A DNA stretch of 64,000 nucleotides from Tritrichomonas musculus (Eukaryota; Parabasalia; Tritrichomonadida; Tritrichomonadidae): contig JAPFFF010000003.1 in assembly GCA_039105265.1 (NCBI GenBank), positions 1,798,001 to 1,862,000 on the forward strand, given 5' to 3'. Both the position numbers and the translations under genes were made by a program. Positions within the stretch are counted from its first letter, which is position 1. Each line of letters opens with the position of its first letter. The notes under the pieces were generated by a model. The model was not told the origin of the DNA. It was given only the letters and a program-made list of their open reading frames with translations, and made no database searches. Positions 45,124 through 55,521 of the stretch are shown here, piece by piece.

Positions 45124-46457
45124 TAAAATATAAGTATATGTTTTTATTGAGAATTGTATAATATGGTTTCATTTTTTAATTTAGTGGCTAAATATATGCT
45201 TTATTTGTGATTTTCGGATCAAAAATTCTAATTATTTTGAATTTTTATAACAAAAATCAAAGGTGCGAGAACTAAATATACAAAAAATAACCGTTTTTTA
45301 ATTTTTCAAATATCTCATAATATTTTAAATATTTTATACTATTTAAAATAAATATAATATATCTTTATTGTATAATAATTAAAAAAATAATATTTTATTT
45401 CTTGAACCTCATTATAGAGACTGAAAAATGCATATCTATTTTGGGGAACAAAAAACTAAATAATTCAATAAATAATTGTTATTTTTGTTTGATAGATGCT
45501 TATTAATGTTTTTAATTATATCAAAAATCTTTATAAATGATAAAAATAAGATTTTATATTAATTTAGCTGAGATATATTTAAAACACAATCAAAAAACTA
45601 ATATTTTAAAAATATCTCAACTTTTTTTGTTTCTATGGGGATAACTACTTATAATTTTACTGCATTTTTTATTTGTATTATTATATTTTTAAATGAAATG
45701 AAATGGTTCGGGAGACGCCATTTTAGTTTTTTTAAATCAAATTCAGAGAAGTAGGATTTATTCCTCTCAATTGCATTCAATTTTCAAAATTTAATAAAAA
45801 AGTATAGATATTTGATATTTCAAGTTGAAAAGAACATATAGTAATTTTACATATTATTTGATACATGATATATTATGCAAAAAAATCATTTTCGTTGAGT
45901 TTTGGATGAGTCAGTCGAAATATTAAAATCAACATATCTTTATTAAATTTTATATAAATTGGGAATGTAATGCATTAATTCGGTTTATATCAACAATATA
46001 TTTCTTATTAAGCTTGAAATTCCTCATTTAAATCTAAATTTGGCAAATAAAAAGCTTTTTTATTTTTGAAGTTCCCTTGTGAAAAATGGCCCTATCATTC
46101 TCAATAAAACTTATCTATTATATTAAATGTAATATTTTTTATATACGAAACGTTAGAGCCATTTTTAAGATACAAATGCTATTTATTTATGGCCAAAGAT
46201 GTTTTTAATATTTGACTATCAATTCAATTAATTGATAAAGCTTTATTAAATATATGTTTTGATTGATTTTATTAAATTCTGAGAATTAGGATTTATTCCT
46301 CTCAATTTAAAAAATGGACAAAAAAGTTAAGAAAATAAGCATTTCTATTTAAGAAAACTTAATAAAATTTACAAAAACTAAATATTGCATTGAAATATAT
46401 ATGAATATATATTTATTATTGTATGAAAAGGAAATTGATGAAAAAATTATTATTAGC
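45124..46457. other. intergenic
   Basis: AT-rich with no gene seen. A loose direct repeat, gtaggatttattcctctcaa near 45751 and ttaggatttattcctctcaa near 46285, is the only structure noticed. Confidence 0.5.
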
Positions 46458-46465
46458 ATATTTTG

Positions 46466-47020
46466 CAGGTATGCCTTTCGGGAGTCCCGGGTAAACTCGG
46501 ATAATTAAACGGTCTTCCTCGAAATTATTCCTCGAACTTTTTTCGAGAAAAAGATTTTACTCTAACGTTTATTTTTTTTAGTTCACATTTTTTTACTCGG
46601 GTAAATTTTCACTTTTTTACCCGAAAAACTCGAGTTTTAAATCAACAGAAAAATAATAAAAAAATAAGCTTTATACATTTTCAAAATGAATCATTTTGCT
46701 GGAAATAGTGGTTTATTATATGATTTTTTTAAATAAATGTTAGATATAGCTTTATAATCAATGACAAAAAATCTTTAATACTAAAATAAAGTATTTAAAG
46801 GTGTAAGAAAAATAATAAAAAAAATGAGAATTTTTTTTCGAACTTGAAACCTCGGGTATCCTCGGAAATTGAATACTTCGGGCAAATCGGGATCGAGGAT
46901 GGCCGAGTAAAACGGTTATTTTACTCGGGGTTACTCGGGTAAACCGAGTACGGGAGTCTCCTCGATCCCGAAATTATTTTTGGGGAGACTACTCTTACCC
47001 GTCCTCGAAAAGCATACCTG
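46466..47020. mobile_element. hAT-like MITE (555 bp)
   Basis: It starts caggtatgcctttcg and ends cgaaaagcatacctg, with an exact 8-bp target duplication atattttg (46458-46465 and 47021-47028). Both arms are rich in ctcggg/actcgg motifs. There is no coding frame. Confidence 0.85.
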
Positions 47021-47433
47021 ATATTTTGATTATTTTTTAACAAAACATGAATTTGGTTATATTATCTCAAATAGATCGCAAATATAAATAGAATTTTCAA
47101 TCAAAATCTGGATTTTATTTAAAATTCGTCGAATAAAATGGATTTAACATTTAACAATGAATAATTAAAAAATGGCCCTATGAATTTTGGTGAAACAGTT
47201 TTATTTAAATAAATATACAATTTACTCACTATTCTACAATTCTTTTTATAATCCTTAGAGCAATTTTTGAGATATGATTATGAAAAAAATATTTGGCCAG
47301 ATTTCTCAGAAATTTACTCTCAGAAATTTTAATAAATAATGATGAAAAAGCTTTCAAATTTCATCTTAGAAAAGAAAAAAAGACAAAAAACGTTCTACTG
47401 GTATAGCAAATTTGAAAATAATGCTTAGGTTAG

Positions 47434-47793
47434 ATGAAAATCAAACTTATTCAAATCATTTTTATAAAAAATCAAGATATCTTCCAACTGAATCTGAAAA
47501 AAAAGATTTTAATAAAAGGATTAAATTGTTATTTTTTGCAACCTAATTACTCAAAAAATAGAAAAACAATTATCTCTGAAATATCAGAGATATTATTTTT
47601 CATAATGACTCAAAAAGAAACCGATTCTTTACCAACTGAAGATTCATTATTATTTTTTATACAAAACTATTCAACAATTAATCACAATTTGGAAAAAGAA
47701 GGCTTCGATGATGATGAATTTGAAGAAAAATTAAATTTTCACGATAAAATTGGGCTCAGATTATTAAAAAGATGGACTTCCGTAATAAAGTAA
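47434..47793 (+). CDS. hypothetical protein fragment (119 aa)
   Basis: Not recognised. The first half is Lys/Ile/Asn-rich and may be chance. The second half (MTQKETDSLPTEDSLLFFIQ onwards, from about 47605) is more protein-like with an acidic DDDEFEEK stretch and a basic end. It may be a short gene starting at the inner ATG or the end of a lost gene. Low confidence that it is expressed. Confidence 0.25.
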   Translation: MKIKLIQIIFIKNQDIFQLNLKKKILIKGLNCYFLQPNYSKNRKTIISEISEILFFIMTQKETDSLPTEDSLLFFIQNYSTINHNLEKEGFDDDEFEEKLNFHDKIGLRLLKRWTSVIK

Positions 47794-48370
47794 AATTAAA
47801 AGCTCCTAATTAATATAAAATTAATTTTTAATAACTAAAAATAGCATAAATAATATTATATTTATATTTAAAAAAATTGAATGGTTTATATATTAATATA
47901 TTCAAATCTATAAAATAATTAAATAATAAATATTTTGGCAACTACGGAGAGAAAGATCACAAAATTAAAATATGATATTTATCATTTTATAATGTATATT
48001 ATATTTCAAAATTTTTTTGTAATTTTAAAAAAGAGAGTTCTCGCACCTCTCAAAAATCATATTTTTTCCTAAATGGTGAGAAAAAGTATAAAAATGTTTT
48101 CAGAATCGTAAAAAGAAGCCATAAACAAATACATTTCATATAATAATTGATGATTGCTGACGTTTTATCATCATTCAAAATATTATATTTTTAATGATTT
48201 TAAAAAATATCTTATTTAAGAAATTTAAATAAACACTATATTTATAATACAATTAAATGCAATTAATAATTAAGAAAATAAAGACATTATTCTTTATTTA
48301 AGAAGATATCATTATTTATAAAATAAACTTTTTCAATAAGTTTTTTTGGTTCACCCTCCTCTCATTTCTC
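47794..48370. other. intergenic
   Basis: AT-rich, with no gene or repeat seen. Confidence 0.5.
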
Positions 48371-48510
48371 AGAAAAAAAAATCATATTTCCACAAGTCGG
48401 CCCCGTGGACGAAAATAAAAAAAAAAATTATATCATTATAATGCTCATATAAAATAATTAATATACACAAATTTTGGGTCGAATCTAAATAACTTCACTC
48501 TGTCGACACC
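48371..48510 (-). repeat. dispersed repeat, copy B (uninterrupted)
   Basis: Reverse-complement relative of 25605-25723 plus 28225-28240. Here the block runs on from gccgactt to tatgattttttttt without the pogo element, so it represents the empty target site. Confidence 0.8.
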
Positions 48511-49484
48511 AATACTTATTTGAAAATTTTTGTTTAAAGGAGAAAAATCCGGTTCATTCTCAATGAGAAGCAAATATACTATTTGCTAAAGTGAAAATAA
48601 TCTTTCAAAAACTAGCTTTTAGGTTTACAAATATTTCGGAAGTTTCCTCAATTGTCTGCGCTTTTTATTGAAAGAGATTGTTACTAAGATTTTTGAGAGA
48701 ACTAATTGAAAGAAAAAAAGGAGAGAAAAAGAGAAAAAGAATTTGAGATTATTTATGTAAATAAAAATATCCATCTTTTGAACAAAAAAAACATTCCTTC
48801 AATAGATCAAGGGCCAAAAAAGAAGCAACTGAATGTTCAAAACACAGTTTATTTACGTTATATACATAATTAATCAGAATAATCTCAAATTTGCTAAAAT
48901 TTTAGGTTTATTGAAAAAAATAAACTATTCAATATATAGGTATTAATAATAAAAGATTTATTTCATAATTAAAAAAAATTTAAAATATCAAAAGATGTAT
49001 GAAAAATATTCAATTCATGGAACCCCATTATTTTGTCCGTTATTTTTATCACAATTTTCAAAGAAAATAGAAAATAAAATTTTTTTCAATTAATTTTTTA
49101 ACATTGGCTTTTTTGGATTTAATGAAACAATAACATAAATTGATTTTATAAATATGAGAAAATCATTCAAAAAGAAAATAAAAAAAAGATAATTTTTTCA
49201 GAAGAGAAAATATTTTAATGATTTGAATTTTGTTAGCATTGAAAAGAGGGTGAAATGAATTTATCAATTTTCAATAAGTTGATGAGTTCATTCAATTCAT
49301 GAACCAAGAATTGAAATCATTTTTTCTTTTCAGATATTAAATGAACTACAATAAAAGATTTCTTTCTATCTTCTCAATCATTTGACCACAAAATGACCTT
49401 TCTTATTTAATTTGATTTGATTCTTATGAAAACGATCTAATGCTTTGAAAAAGTGAATGAAATTGCTTTTTGAATTTACTTTTT
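48511..49484. other. intergenic upstream of Ras
   Basis: AT-rich, with no gene seen. Confidence 0.5.
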
Positions 49485-49489
49485 TCATA
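49485..49489 (+). promoter_or_regulatory. initiator motif of the Ras gene
   Basis: TCATA with its A at 49487 lies 12 bases before the ATG at 49499, matching the trichomonad initiator TCA(+1)Y(T/A) and its usual short leader. It lies after an in-frame upstream ATG at 49457, which it therefore excludes as the start. Confidence 0.7.
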
Positions 49490-49498
49490 ATTCCAAAC

Positions 49499-50110
49499 AT
49501 GGAAAACTATAAGGTAATTATTCTCGGTTCTGGTGGTGTCGGTAAATCAGCTATTACTATCCAACTCGTTCAAAATCGATTTGTTGCAGCATATGATCCT
49601 ACAATTGAAGATTCATATAAGAAGACTCTAAACGTTGACGACAAAGATGTCAGTCTTGATATTCTTGATACTGCAGGTCAAGATGACTTTGCAGCAATCA
49701 GGACTACATACATGAGGAGTGGTCAAGGCTTTGTTGTTGTTTTTGCTGTCAATGATCCTTCTTCTTATGAAGCAGTCGACAAGTTTCAAAGCGATATCAA
49801 AGTTACCAGCGGAAAAGATAATATTCCCATCGTTGTTTGTGGCAATAAATGCGATATTCCAGACAGGGACGTTACAGAAGATGAGGCTAAGCAATTTTGC
49901 CAAGAACATGGCCTTACTTACTTCGAAACATCTGCTAAAGATAACTACAATATTCAAGAAGCATTTATTGAAGTTGTTAGAATGATGAGAAAACAAGATC
50001 CAAATAATCAAGCTGCAAGTGGAGGTGGTGAACAGAAAGAAAAAAAATCTAAAGAAACAAAAAGCTCTAGTAAGGAATCCGATGAAGGCGGATGCTGCTC
50101 AATTTGCTAA
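49499..50110 (+). CDS. Ras family small GTPase
   Basis: Membrane-attached signalling GTPase, 203 aa. Numbering coincides with human Ras: P-loop GSGGVGKS (10-17) with Gly12, effector loop YDPTIEDSY (32-40) identical to Ras/Rap, DTAGQDD (57-63) with the catalytic Gln61, NKCD for guanine specificity and ETSAK. Gln61 argues for Ras rather than Rap. Residues 62-63 are Asp-Asp instead of the usual Glu-Glu. A Lys/Ser-rich hypervariable tail ends in CCSIC, a CaaX-type box for prenylation with a further Cys before it. The start at 49499 is chosen because it follows the initiator motif and gives the canonical N-terminus. The TAA stop is followed by A, giving the TAAA poly(A) signal known from Trichomonas. 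Confidence 0.95.
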   Translation: MENYKVIILGSGGVGKSAITIQLVQNRFVAAYDPTIEDSYKKTLNVDDKDVSLDILDTAGQDDFAAIRTTYMRSGQGFVVVFAVNDPSSYEAVDKFQSDIKVTSGKDNIPIVVCGNKCDIPDRDVTEDEAKQFCQEHGLTYFETSAKDNYNIQEAFIEVVRMMRKQDPNNQAASGGGEQKEKKSKETKSSSKESDEGGCCSIC

Positions 50111-50368
50111 AATGACAAAGAGATTAAATAACTGAAATAATAAAGTGATTAAATATTTCTTAGTCTATTTTCAATTTTTTTCCATAATGTTTCTTGGTCT
50201 ATTTTAATAATTTGGGTTGATCTTAATTAAAAATGATTTATTGAATTCATTTCAGTTAATCAACTTAGATTTTTCAACAACGTGCAGGGTTTGCAATGTT
50301 TTATATAAACAATAATATATAAGAAAGTAAATACTAACAAATTTAATTTAATACACATAACAAATATT

Positions 50369-51367
50369 TTAAATAATATAACTGGAGTTAGTACTAATTT
50401 CTTTTAATGTTGATGGCCTTTTCACAAGAGGTTCTTGGCATGTTGTAAAATATGGTCTGCCATTCAATGCAGAACTATTTTTTTTCTTTCTCATTTCAGT
50501 TCTGAAAATTATAGGCACAGATTGCTGAATTTCATTTGTCTTTTCTGCTGAAATGAGGCTATAATCATCTTTAAAATGAGGAATATTCAATTCAAGTGTA
50601 TTGGTTGCTGGAGAATTTGGATAAAAACGTTGATTTAATGTTTTGGTAGATTCTGGAGCTACTGTGTTTGATAACGAATTCATCTCAGCTTTAGATCTTT
50701 TTTTCTTCTGAATATTATGAGTTTTGCTATTTAATTGATTGTATGTAGAAATGTAAGAGTAATCAGCAAAATTATTAAATCTAATAAAAGGATCATTCAT
50801 GCTAAAACTTTGCTGTTTATTGGATGATGTGGCATTCATTGTTTTTGATTGAAGAGGATGAGGTAAATCATGAAAAGGTGCATCTGAAGTTGGAATAACC
50901 AAATTTCTATTAGTGGCAACGTATGGGTTAAAGCATGGTGGTCTTAATGGCCTTGTTCTAGGTGATTGAGTTGCAATCTTTTGAAGTTCTTCTTGAGATA
51001 ATCTTTGAAGTGACTGCGTCAAACTTGTTTCTAACATAATATATTTGCTTGAACGTTGCAATACATTATTTCGATCATCTTGAATTTCTTTAGATTTTCT
51101 ATAACTTGGCGATTCTCTGATATAAGAGCTGCTTATTTTTAGTTTTGGCCACTGGCTTTTCTCAAGAGTTTCTGAAGAGTATATATATTTTTTCCCTGAT
51201 ACCTTCATGCTTTTCTGAGTCACATTTTGGATAGATGACGTGTTTTGATTATTAATTACTTGAATTTCAACGTTGATCATTCTCTCTGGAACATTATCAC
51301 AGTAAGAACCTTTACAAATTGATATTTCGGATGATACAATAAATTCAGGAATATCTAAAAAAGACAT
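50369..51367 (-). CDS. hypothetical protein (332 aa)
   Basis: Not recognised. It starts MSFLDIPEFIVSSEISI and is rich in Ser, Asn, Thr and Pro, with a short helical stretch (SLTQSLQRLSQEELQKIAT) followed by a Pro/Arg segment (RTRPLRPPCFNPYV) and a basic KKKRSK segment that could be a nuclear localisation signal. Most of the rest looks disordered. No membrane segment. It is convergent with the Ras gene, with 258 bases between the stops. Confidence 0.7.
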   Translation of the reverse strand: MSFLDIPEFIVSSEISICKGSYCDNVPERMINVEIQVINNQNTSSIQNVTQKSMKVSGKKYIYSSETLEKSQWPKLKISSSYIRESPSYRKSKEIQDDRNNVLQRSSKYIMLETSLTQSLQRLSQEELQKIATQSPRTRPLRPPCFNPYVATNRNLVIPTSDAPFHDLPHPLQSKTMNATSSNKQQSFSMNDPFIRFNNFADYSYISTYNQLNSKTHNIQKKKRSKAEMNSLSNTVAPESTKTLNQRFYPNSPATNTLELNIPHFKDDYSLISAEKTNEIQQSVPIIFRTEMRKKKNSSALNGRPYFTTCQEPLVKRPSTLKEISTNSSYII

Positions 51368-52137
51368 TTAAAGATTAGGATTTGACGTTAAAATCCATCA
51401 AAATTTATTTATATTTCTGAAATAACCTTCATATAATTAATGAATTTTTTTTTTTTTTTTTTTTTTTCATTTATTAATTCATTAATTAGCATGAACAATG
51501 GATCATGCATTATGCATGGAAGTAGAAAAGTCCAAATAAACTACTTTAAATTTCTGAAGAAATTCTTTTATATATGTTTATATTTTTCATATTTATATAT
51601 TTAGAGTATAACATCCAAAATATTTGATTTTAACAGTGTTATTTTGAAGATATTGCAATTTATTTCTAATGCTTAATTCTTTCAAAAAGTTTTTTGTTTT
51701 TTACCCAAAATTTGAATGAATTTTTTATACTAATAAAATATAATTTTACCAATAATAAATATAAAATAATAAATACATATTCTTATGAATATAAATATAA
51801 ATGCATTACAAATTGTATAATAAGTTTTTTTCTGCTAATATAAGTTTTATCCAACTATTAGATGAAAATATAAATAATCGGATGTAAACCAGAAAAATAT
51901 TTGCATCACATGTTATATAAATATTTTATTGTCATGATAAGTTCAATATCATTCTTATTAAATGAAAAATCGACTCTCAAAATTAACAGTTGATATTTGC
52001 ACCATTTATTATTAACCAATATCATTTGATGAATGAATTTTTTTGAAATAATAACAAATTGTAAGAAAATAATTTCAAGGCTGCAAATCTATTTGCTAAT
52101 GTCATTTTTACGTACGAATTAAATTGCAAAAAATCAA

Positions 52138-52206
52138 ATTTACAAATTCCACTTAGTACTTTTTGAGAGCTTCGCTCTCAAAAAGTGCGAAGCGGAATTT
52201 GTAAAT
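52138..52206. repeat. 33-bp-arm palindrome, possible hairpin
   Basis: Arms 52138-52170 and 52174-52206 pair at 30 of 33 positions around a 3-base loop (ttc); the inner 13 pairs (actttttgagagc) are perfect. An alternative, mutually exclusive stem gcttcgc/gcgaagc is also possible. It may be a hairpin RNA, a cruciform or a foldback element. Confidence 0.85.
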
Positions 52207-52230
52207 CTCTGAATTGCTTTCACTTTTGCA

Positions 52231-52290
52231 GATATAAAAATATTTTGCAGGTATCAATTAAAAATTGTAAACGGTAATGTTAGAGGTTTT
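52231..52290 (+). repeat. short repeat shared with 39.2 kb
   Basis: The partner of 39229-39278 in the same orientation. It begins with the same atattttgcaggtat found at the left edge of the hAT-like element at 46466. Confidence 0.75.
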
Positions 52291-52859
52291 CATAACAATA
52301 TAATAAGCATTTTGAATTAAATATGCTTATTATATCATCTGGTACTCCCAAATGCCTATTATTATTATACTTGAGAAAAAGGTGAAATTTTGAGTCATTT
52401 TCGATAAGAGAGTATAAAATCACTTTTTCTCAAGAATAGATCAGATGTTTAAAAATATATTAATAATTTATAATATTAGGAATGATAAATTATATTAATA
52501 TAAGATTTTGATTAATTAACTTTTATCTCATCTTGAGATGCTACAGTATTTTGGGACAACCTATATATCTCATCACCAGCTTACCATATCATTAAACACA
52601 CCTTTTGAATATCAAATATAAGCAAAGGGCAAAGATTTTGGATGAGGTTGCTGTTAATATACATTTTTTGGAAAAGTTATAGAAAATTGTATTTAGGTAT
52701 CATTTGCACATTCTTTCATGCATAATGAACAATTTGATATTAAAATATTTTAAATCAACTTACTAGATGCTGAGTTAACAATCATTCAAGAATAATGAAA
52801 CTACCTTTTCAAAAAAAAAAATAACCATAATTCAAAATCAAAGTGAAATTAGCAATAAA

Positions 52860-53543
52860 ATGGAAACAGAGGAACCTCTTTATGAACAATACTGTTCCGA
52901 CTTAATTCTTGACTTTTCAATTTTTTTAGATCAGCATATAAATTCAGATTGTCTCTTAAAATTATTGGATGGCAAACAAACCAAACTTTATTGTCACAAA
53001 ATAATTCTTGCGAATGCATCACAGTTCTTTCACAACGTATTTACATCTGGTATGGAAGAGGAAAAAACAGCAGAAGTCGAGATAAAATGTAATCCATTAA
53101 ACCAATTTCCACATGTTTTGAGATTCATATATACATCTTCAATTGATATTAATGATGATAATGTAATGGCAATTTTTGAAATCGCACATTTCTATGAAAT
53201 TCAAATTCTTGAAGAATTCATTAAACAAAATCTCTCGACAGTAGATCCATCAAAAATAATGATTTATACGAAGTCATGCTACGATAATGAACTCACTGAA
53301 GCACTTAAAATACTTATTCCATATATGGCTCAATATTATGATCGTATACAACTCAGTGAATTTTCTCTAAATCTAGATATAAAAATATTTTGTAATGTTT
53401 TGTCTTTAGCTATTGAAAATGGAACTTTTAAGGGCGATATCAATAAAGAATTGGATGAATTTTTAAATGGAACTTCACCTAATCAAGAAGAAAAGGCTGA
53501 GATTGACAAGCTTATTAATTATTACAGATCATTTGTGCATTAA
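52860..53543 (+). CDS. BTB/POZ domain protein
   Basis: A 227-aa protein with a BTB fold at about residues 25-125: HINSDCLLKLLDGKQTKLYCHKIILANASQFFHNVFTSGMEEE is the typical dimerisation segment (D..L....G....HK.ILA..S.FF...F), followed by FPHVLRFIYTSSIDI and the FEIAHFYEIQILEEF helix pair. A helical part resembling the start of a BACK region follows, but no Kelch or MATH domain. BTB proteins often serve as Cullin-3 substrate adaptors or form scaffolds; which one applies here is not visible. It is convergent with the CNOT11-like gene. Confidence 0.88.
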   Translation: METEEPLYEQYCSDLILDFSIFLDQHINSDCLLKLLDGKQTKLYCHKIILANASQFFHNVFTSGMEEEKTAEVEIKCNPLNQFPHVLRFIYTSSIDINDDNVMAIFEIAHFYEIQILEEFIKQNLSTVDPSKIMIYTKSCYDNELTEALKILIPYMAQYYDRIQLSEFSLNLDIKIFCNVLSLAIENGTFKGDINKELDEFLNGTSPNQEEKAEIDKLINYYRSFVH

Positions 53544-53964
53544 TTTCGTTTTGTAAAAAGATAAAATCCAATTATTAAATAACTATATTAGAAAACTTTG
53601 AAAAAAAGCTTTGATGCTATTATTTATTAGCTTGTAATCTTGGTTGACGACATCTGGATTTAAAATACTTTTTTTCAATTGAAATATATTTTAAATATTT
53701 ATTAAAATTTAAAAAGGTAATTAGTAATCTCTTACATAAAATATTATAATCAATAAGCAAAAAAAATCATTTACAGATTCATTTTGATCAAAATGATCAA
53801 GATTTTTTTTTAAGATAATCTTCATTTTTTCAAGTTATTCGTGAATTTCAAGAGTGAATGAATTGATAAAGTGTTATTATATGCATTCAAAAATCATATA
53901 ACATTATATTATAGAATTCGAAAACAATTTGTTCAAGCAATAACAAAAACAATGATTCAAACAA
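53544..53964. other. intergenic between convergent genes
   Basis: AT-rich, with no gene seen. Confidence 0.5.
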
Positions 53965-55293
53965 TCATGGCGATAGCAGAATTTCATTTATATCTTTGGC
54001 TTCTTTCAAATCTCGAATTTTTGGCTCTTCACAAAACGAATTCATCTCAAAAATTGAAGAAGAGCTTAAATTATAGCCATTTTGAACTATAAAACCGATC
54101 ATTTTTGAAAAAATCCTCGCTTTCCGTAACATAGTTGGATTATCTTTGATTGAAAGGATTGATTTTGTAGCATTCGCAATATAATTATCAGTAAATTCTT
54201 TTGTTGATTCTTCTGGAACTGTGGTTAATATATGACGTACAACATCAACCGAAGCAGCAGATACTTCAATTCCAGCCAAAATTTTAAGGACTGATGGCTT
54301 TTTTGGAATTAGATTTTGAATAACATATTTAGCGACTTCGCTGTTATTTTCAATTAAACCAGAAATTTTGGCATTTGGAATTTTTGCATCATCAATTATT
54401 GATCCATCGTCTTTTTTAAGTTGATTGATTAGTGAATCCGACTCACTAGATCTGAGCTTTTTAATGACGGCTTTTTTAAGCATCTCAATTGCTATTTGTC
54501 TGCTATTTGCCATGAGACCTTCGTCAAGAAGAAAAGGGGGGTTTTCTGGCGAATCTACATATTTAAGCTCAGATTGAAAAATAGGAGATATGTCTGGAAC
54601 AGGTCTGATTAAAATTGGTTCGAAGTTTGAAAAAAAAGAATCATCTTGTAGAATCTCAACAATAACTTCATTGTGTGACATCACCATATTACTCTCACTA
54701 TTATCTACAATATACGGAAAATCATTAATGCTTGTATTTGCATTTATGCTATTAGAATTCTGATCAAAATTTGAAGTGATTAAAACTGGCGATAACCTCT
54801 CTGATGCTTTAGAATCTTCTGTCCAAAAAACTTTTGGCTGAGGAAATGTAAAGTTCTTTCCATAAATTTTTAAAATTGGAACTTGAGAAATAAAATCTAA
54901 GTTTTCTTGTGCAAGTATACAAGTAACAAGTGAACATGTCTGAGGGGAAAAGATATTTGGTTTGGATGAAAAGCAATCGAATATTGATTTGAAAACCGAA
55001 AAATAAGGATGGCTGGTTATTTTAATACTTTCAGACTTTTCAGACTGACTATTAGAATCTAATGAAGAAGGGCAAGAAGATAAATCATATTCTGAGTATA
55101 ACAGCCAAATAGCAACAAATTGCTGCTTATGATCGAGTAAACCATCAAGAACCAGTAAAGAGCATGCTGTTAATGCCCAAATTCTATCGTTGAAATCGAA
55201 TAATTCATCAAATTGATCTAATACAGAAGCCAAGGAATCTGTTTCATTGCTCAAAAGTGATACAAGATGCTGAGCCGCATCACTTCTTAGCAT
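53965..55293 (-). CDS. CCR4-NOT complex subunit 11-like protein
   Basis: Probable CNOT11, a subunit of the CCR4-NOT mRNA deadenylase that docks on the NOT1 N-terminal part. The protein has 442 aa. The C-terminal third matches the CNOT11 family (DUF2363) in order and spacing: a RPVPDISPIFQSELKYVDSP segment, then ISGLIENNSEVAKYVIQNLI, VSAASVDVVRHILTTVPEES, FTDNYIANATKSILSIKD and the end FEMNSFCEEPKIRDLKEAKD. The N-terminal helices (SLLSNETDSLASVLDQFDEL) fit the NOT1-binding part. The start is the ATG at 55291-55293; a GTG four codons earlier also keeps the frame but is unlikely. It is head-to-head with the PH-like gene. Confidence 0.82.
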   Translation of the reverse strand: MLRSDAAQHLVSLLSNETDSLASVLDQFDELFDFNDRIWALTACSLLVLDGLLDHKQQFVAIWLLYSEYDLSSCPSSLDSNSQSEKSESIKITSHPYFSVFKSIFDCFSSKPNIFSPQTCSLVTCILAQENLDFISQVPILKIYGKNFTFPQPKVFWTEDSKASERLSPVLITSNFDQNSNSINANTSINDFPYIVDNSESNMVMSHNEVIVEILQDDSFFSNFEPILIRPVPDISPIFQSELKYVDSPENPPFLLDEGLMANSRQIAIEMLKKAVIKKLRSSESDSLINQLKKDDGSIIDDAKIPNAKISGLIENNSEVAKYVIQNLIPKKPSVLKILAGIEVSAASVDVVRHILTTVPEESTKEFTDNYIANATKSILSIKDNPTMLRKARIFSKMIGFIVQNGYNLSSSSIFEMNSFCEEPKIRDLKEAKDINEILLSP

Positions 55294-55504
55294 TTGAAAT
55301 GCCACTCAATTTTTATTTTGAAACATCAGAAAAAGTTTGTCAGATTTTCATTCAATTAAAGGCATTCATACAATAAATAGCAAGCCTGCAATAGGAAAAT
55401 ATTTAAGCATAAAAAGAAAAAATAGATTCATTAGATCTATCGAATTATTTTTTTTAATCATATTATATAGAATTAATTCGAAAATTTATTTTATTTTTTG
55501 AAAT

Positions 55505-55509
55505 TCATA
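55505..55509 (+). promoter_or_regulatory. initiator motif of the PH-like gene
   Basis: TCATA with its A at 55507, 15 bases before the ATG at 55522, in the divergent space to the CNOT11-like gene. Confidence 0.6.
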
Positions 55510-55521
55510 TTTGAGGTTGTG

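Larger units (their letters stand above)
51368..52859. other. intergenic with hairpin and short repeat
   Basis: No gene seen. It holds a run of 23 T (51445-51467), the long palindrome at 52138-52206 and the short repeat at 52231-52290. Confidence 0.5.

Noticed and set aside
49457-49498. Upstream in-frame ATG for Ras
   Set aside because: It lies before the initiator motif and adds residues unlike any Ras N-terminus.
53871-54092. 73-codon + strand frame at the end of the CNOT11-like gene
   Set aside because: It overlaps the real gene on the other strand and has no recognisable features.
55291-55305. GTG start for the CNOT11-like protein
   Set aside because: An ATG follows four codons later, and nuclear genes of this group use ATG.
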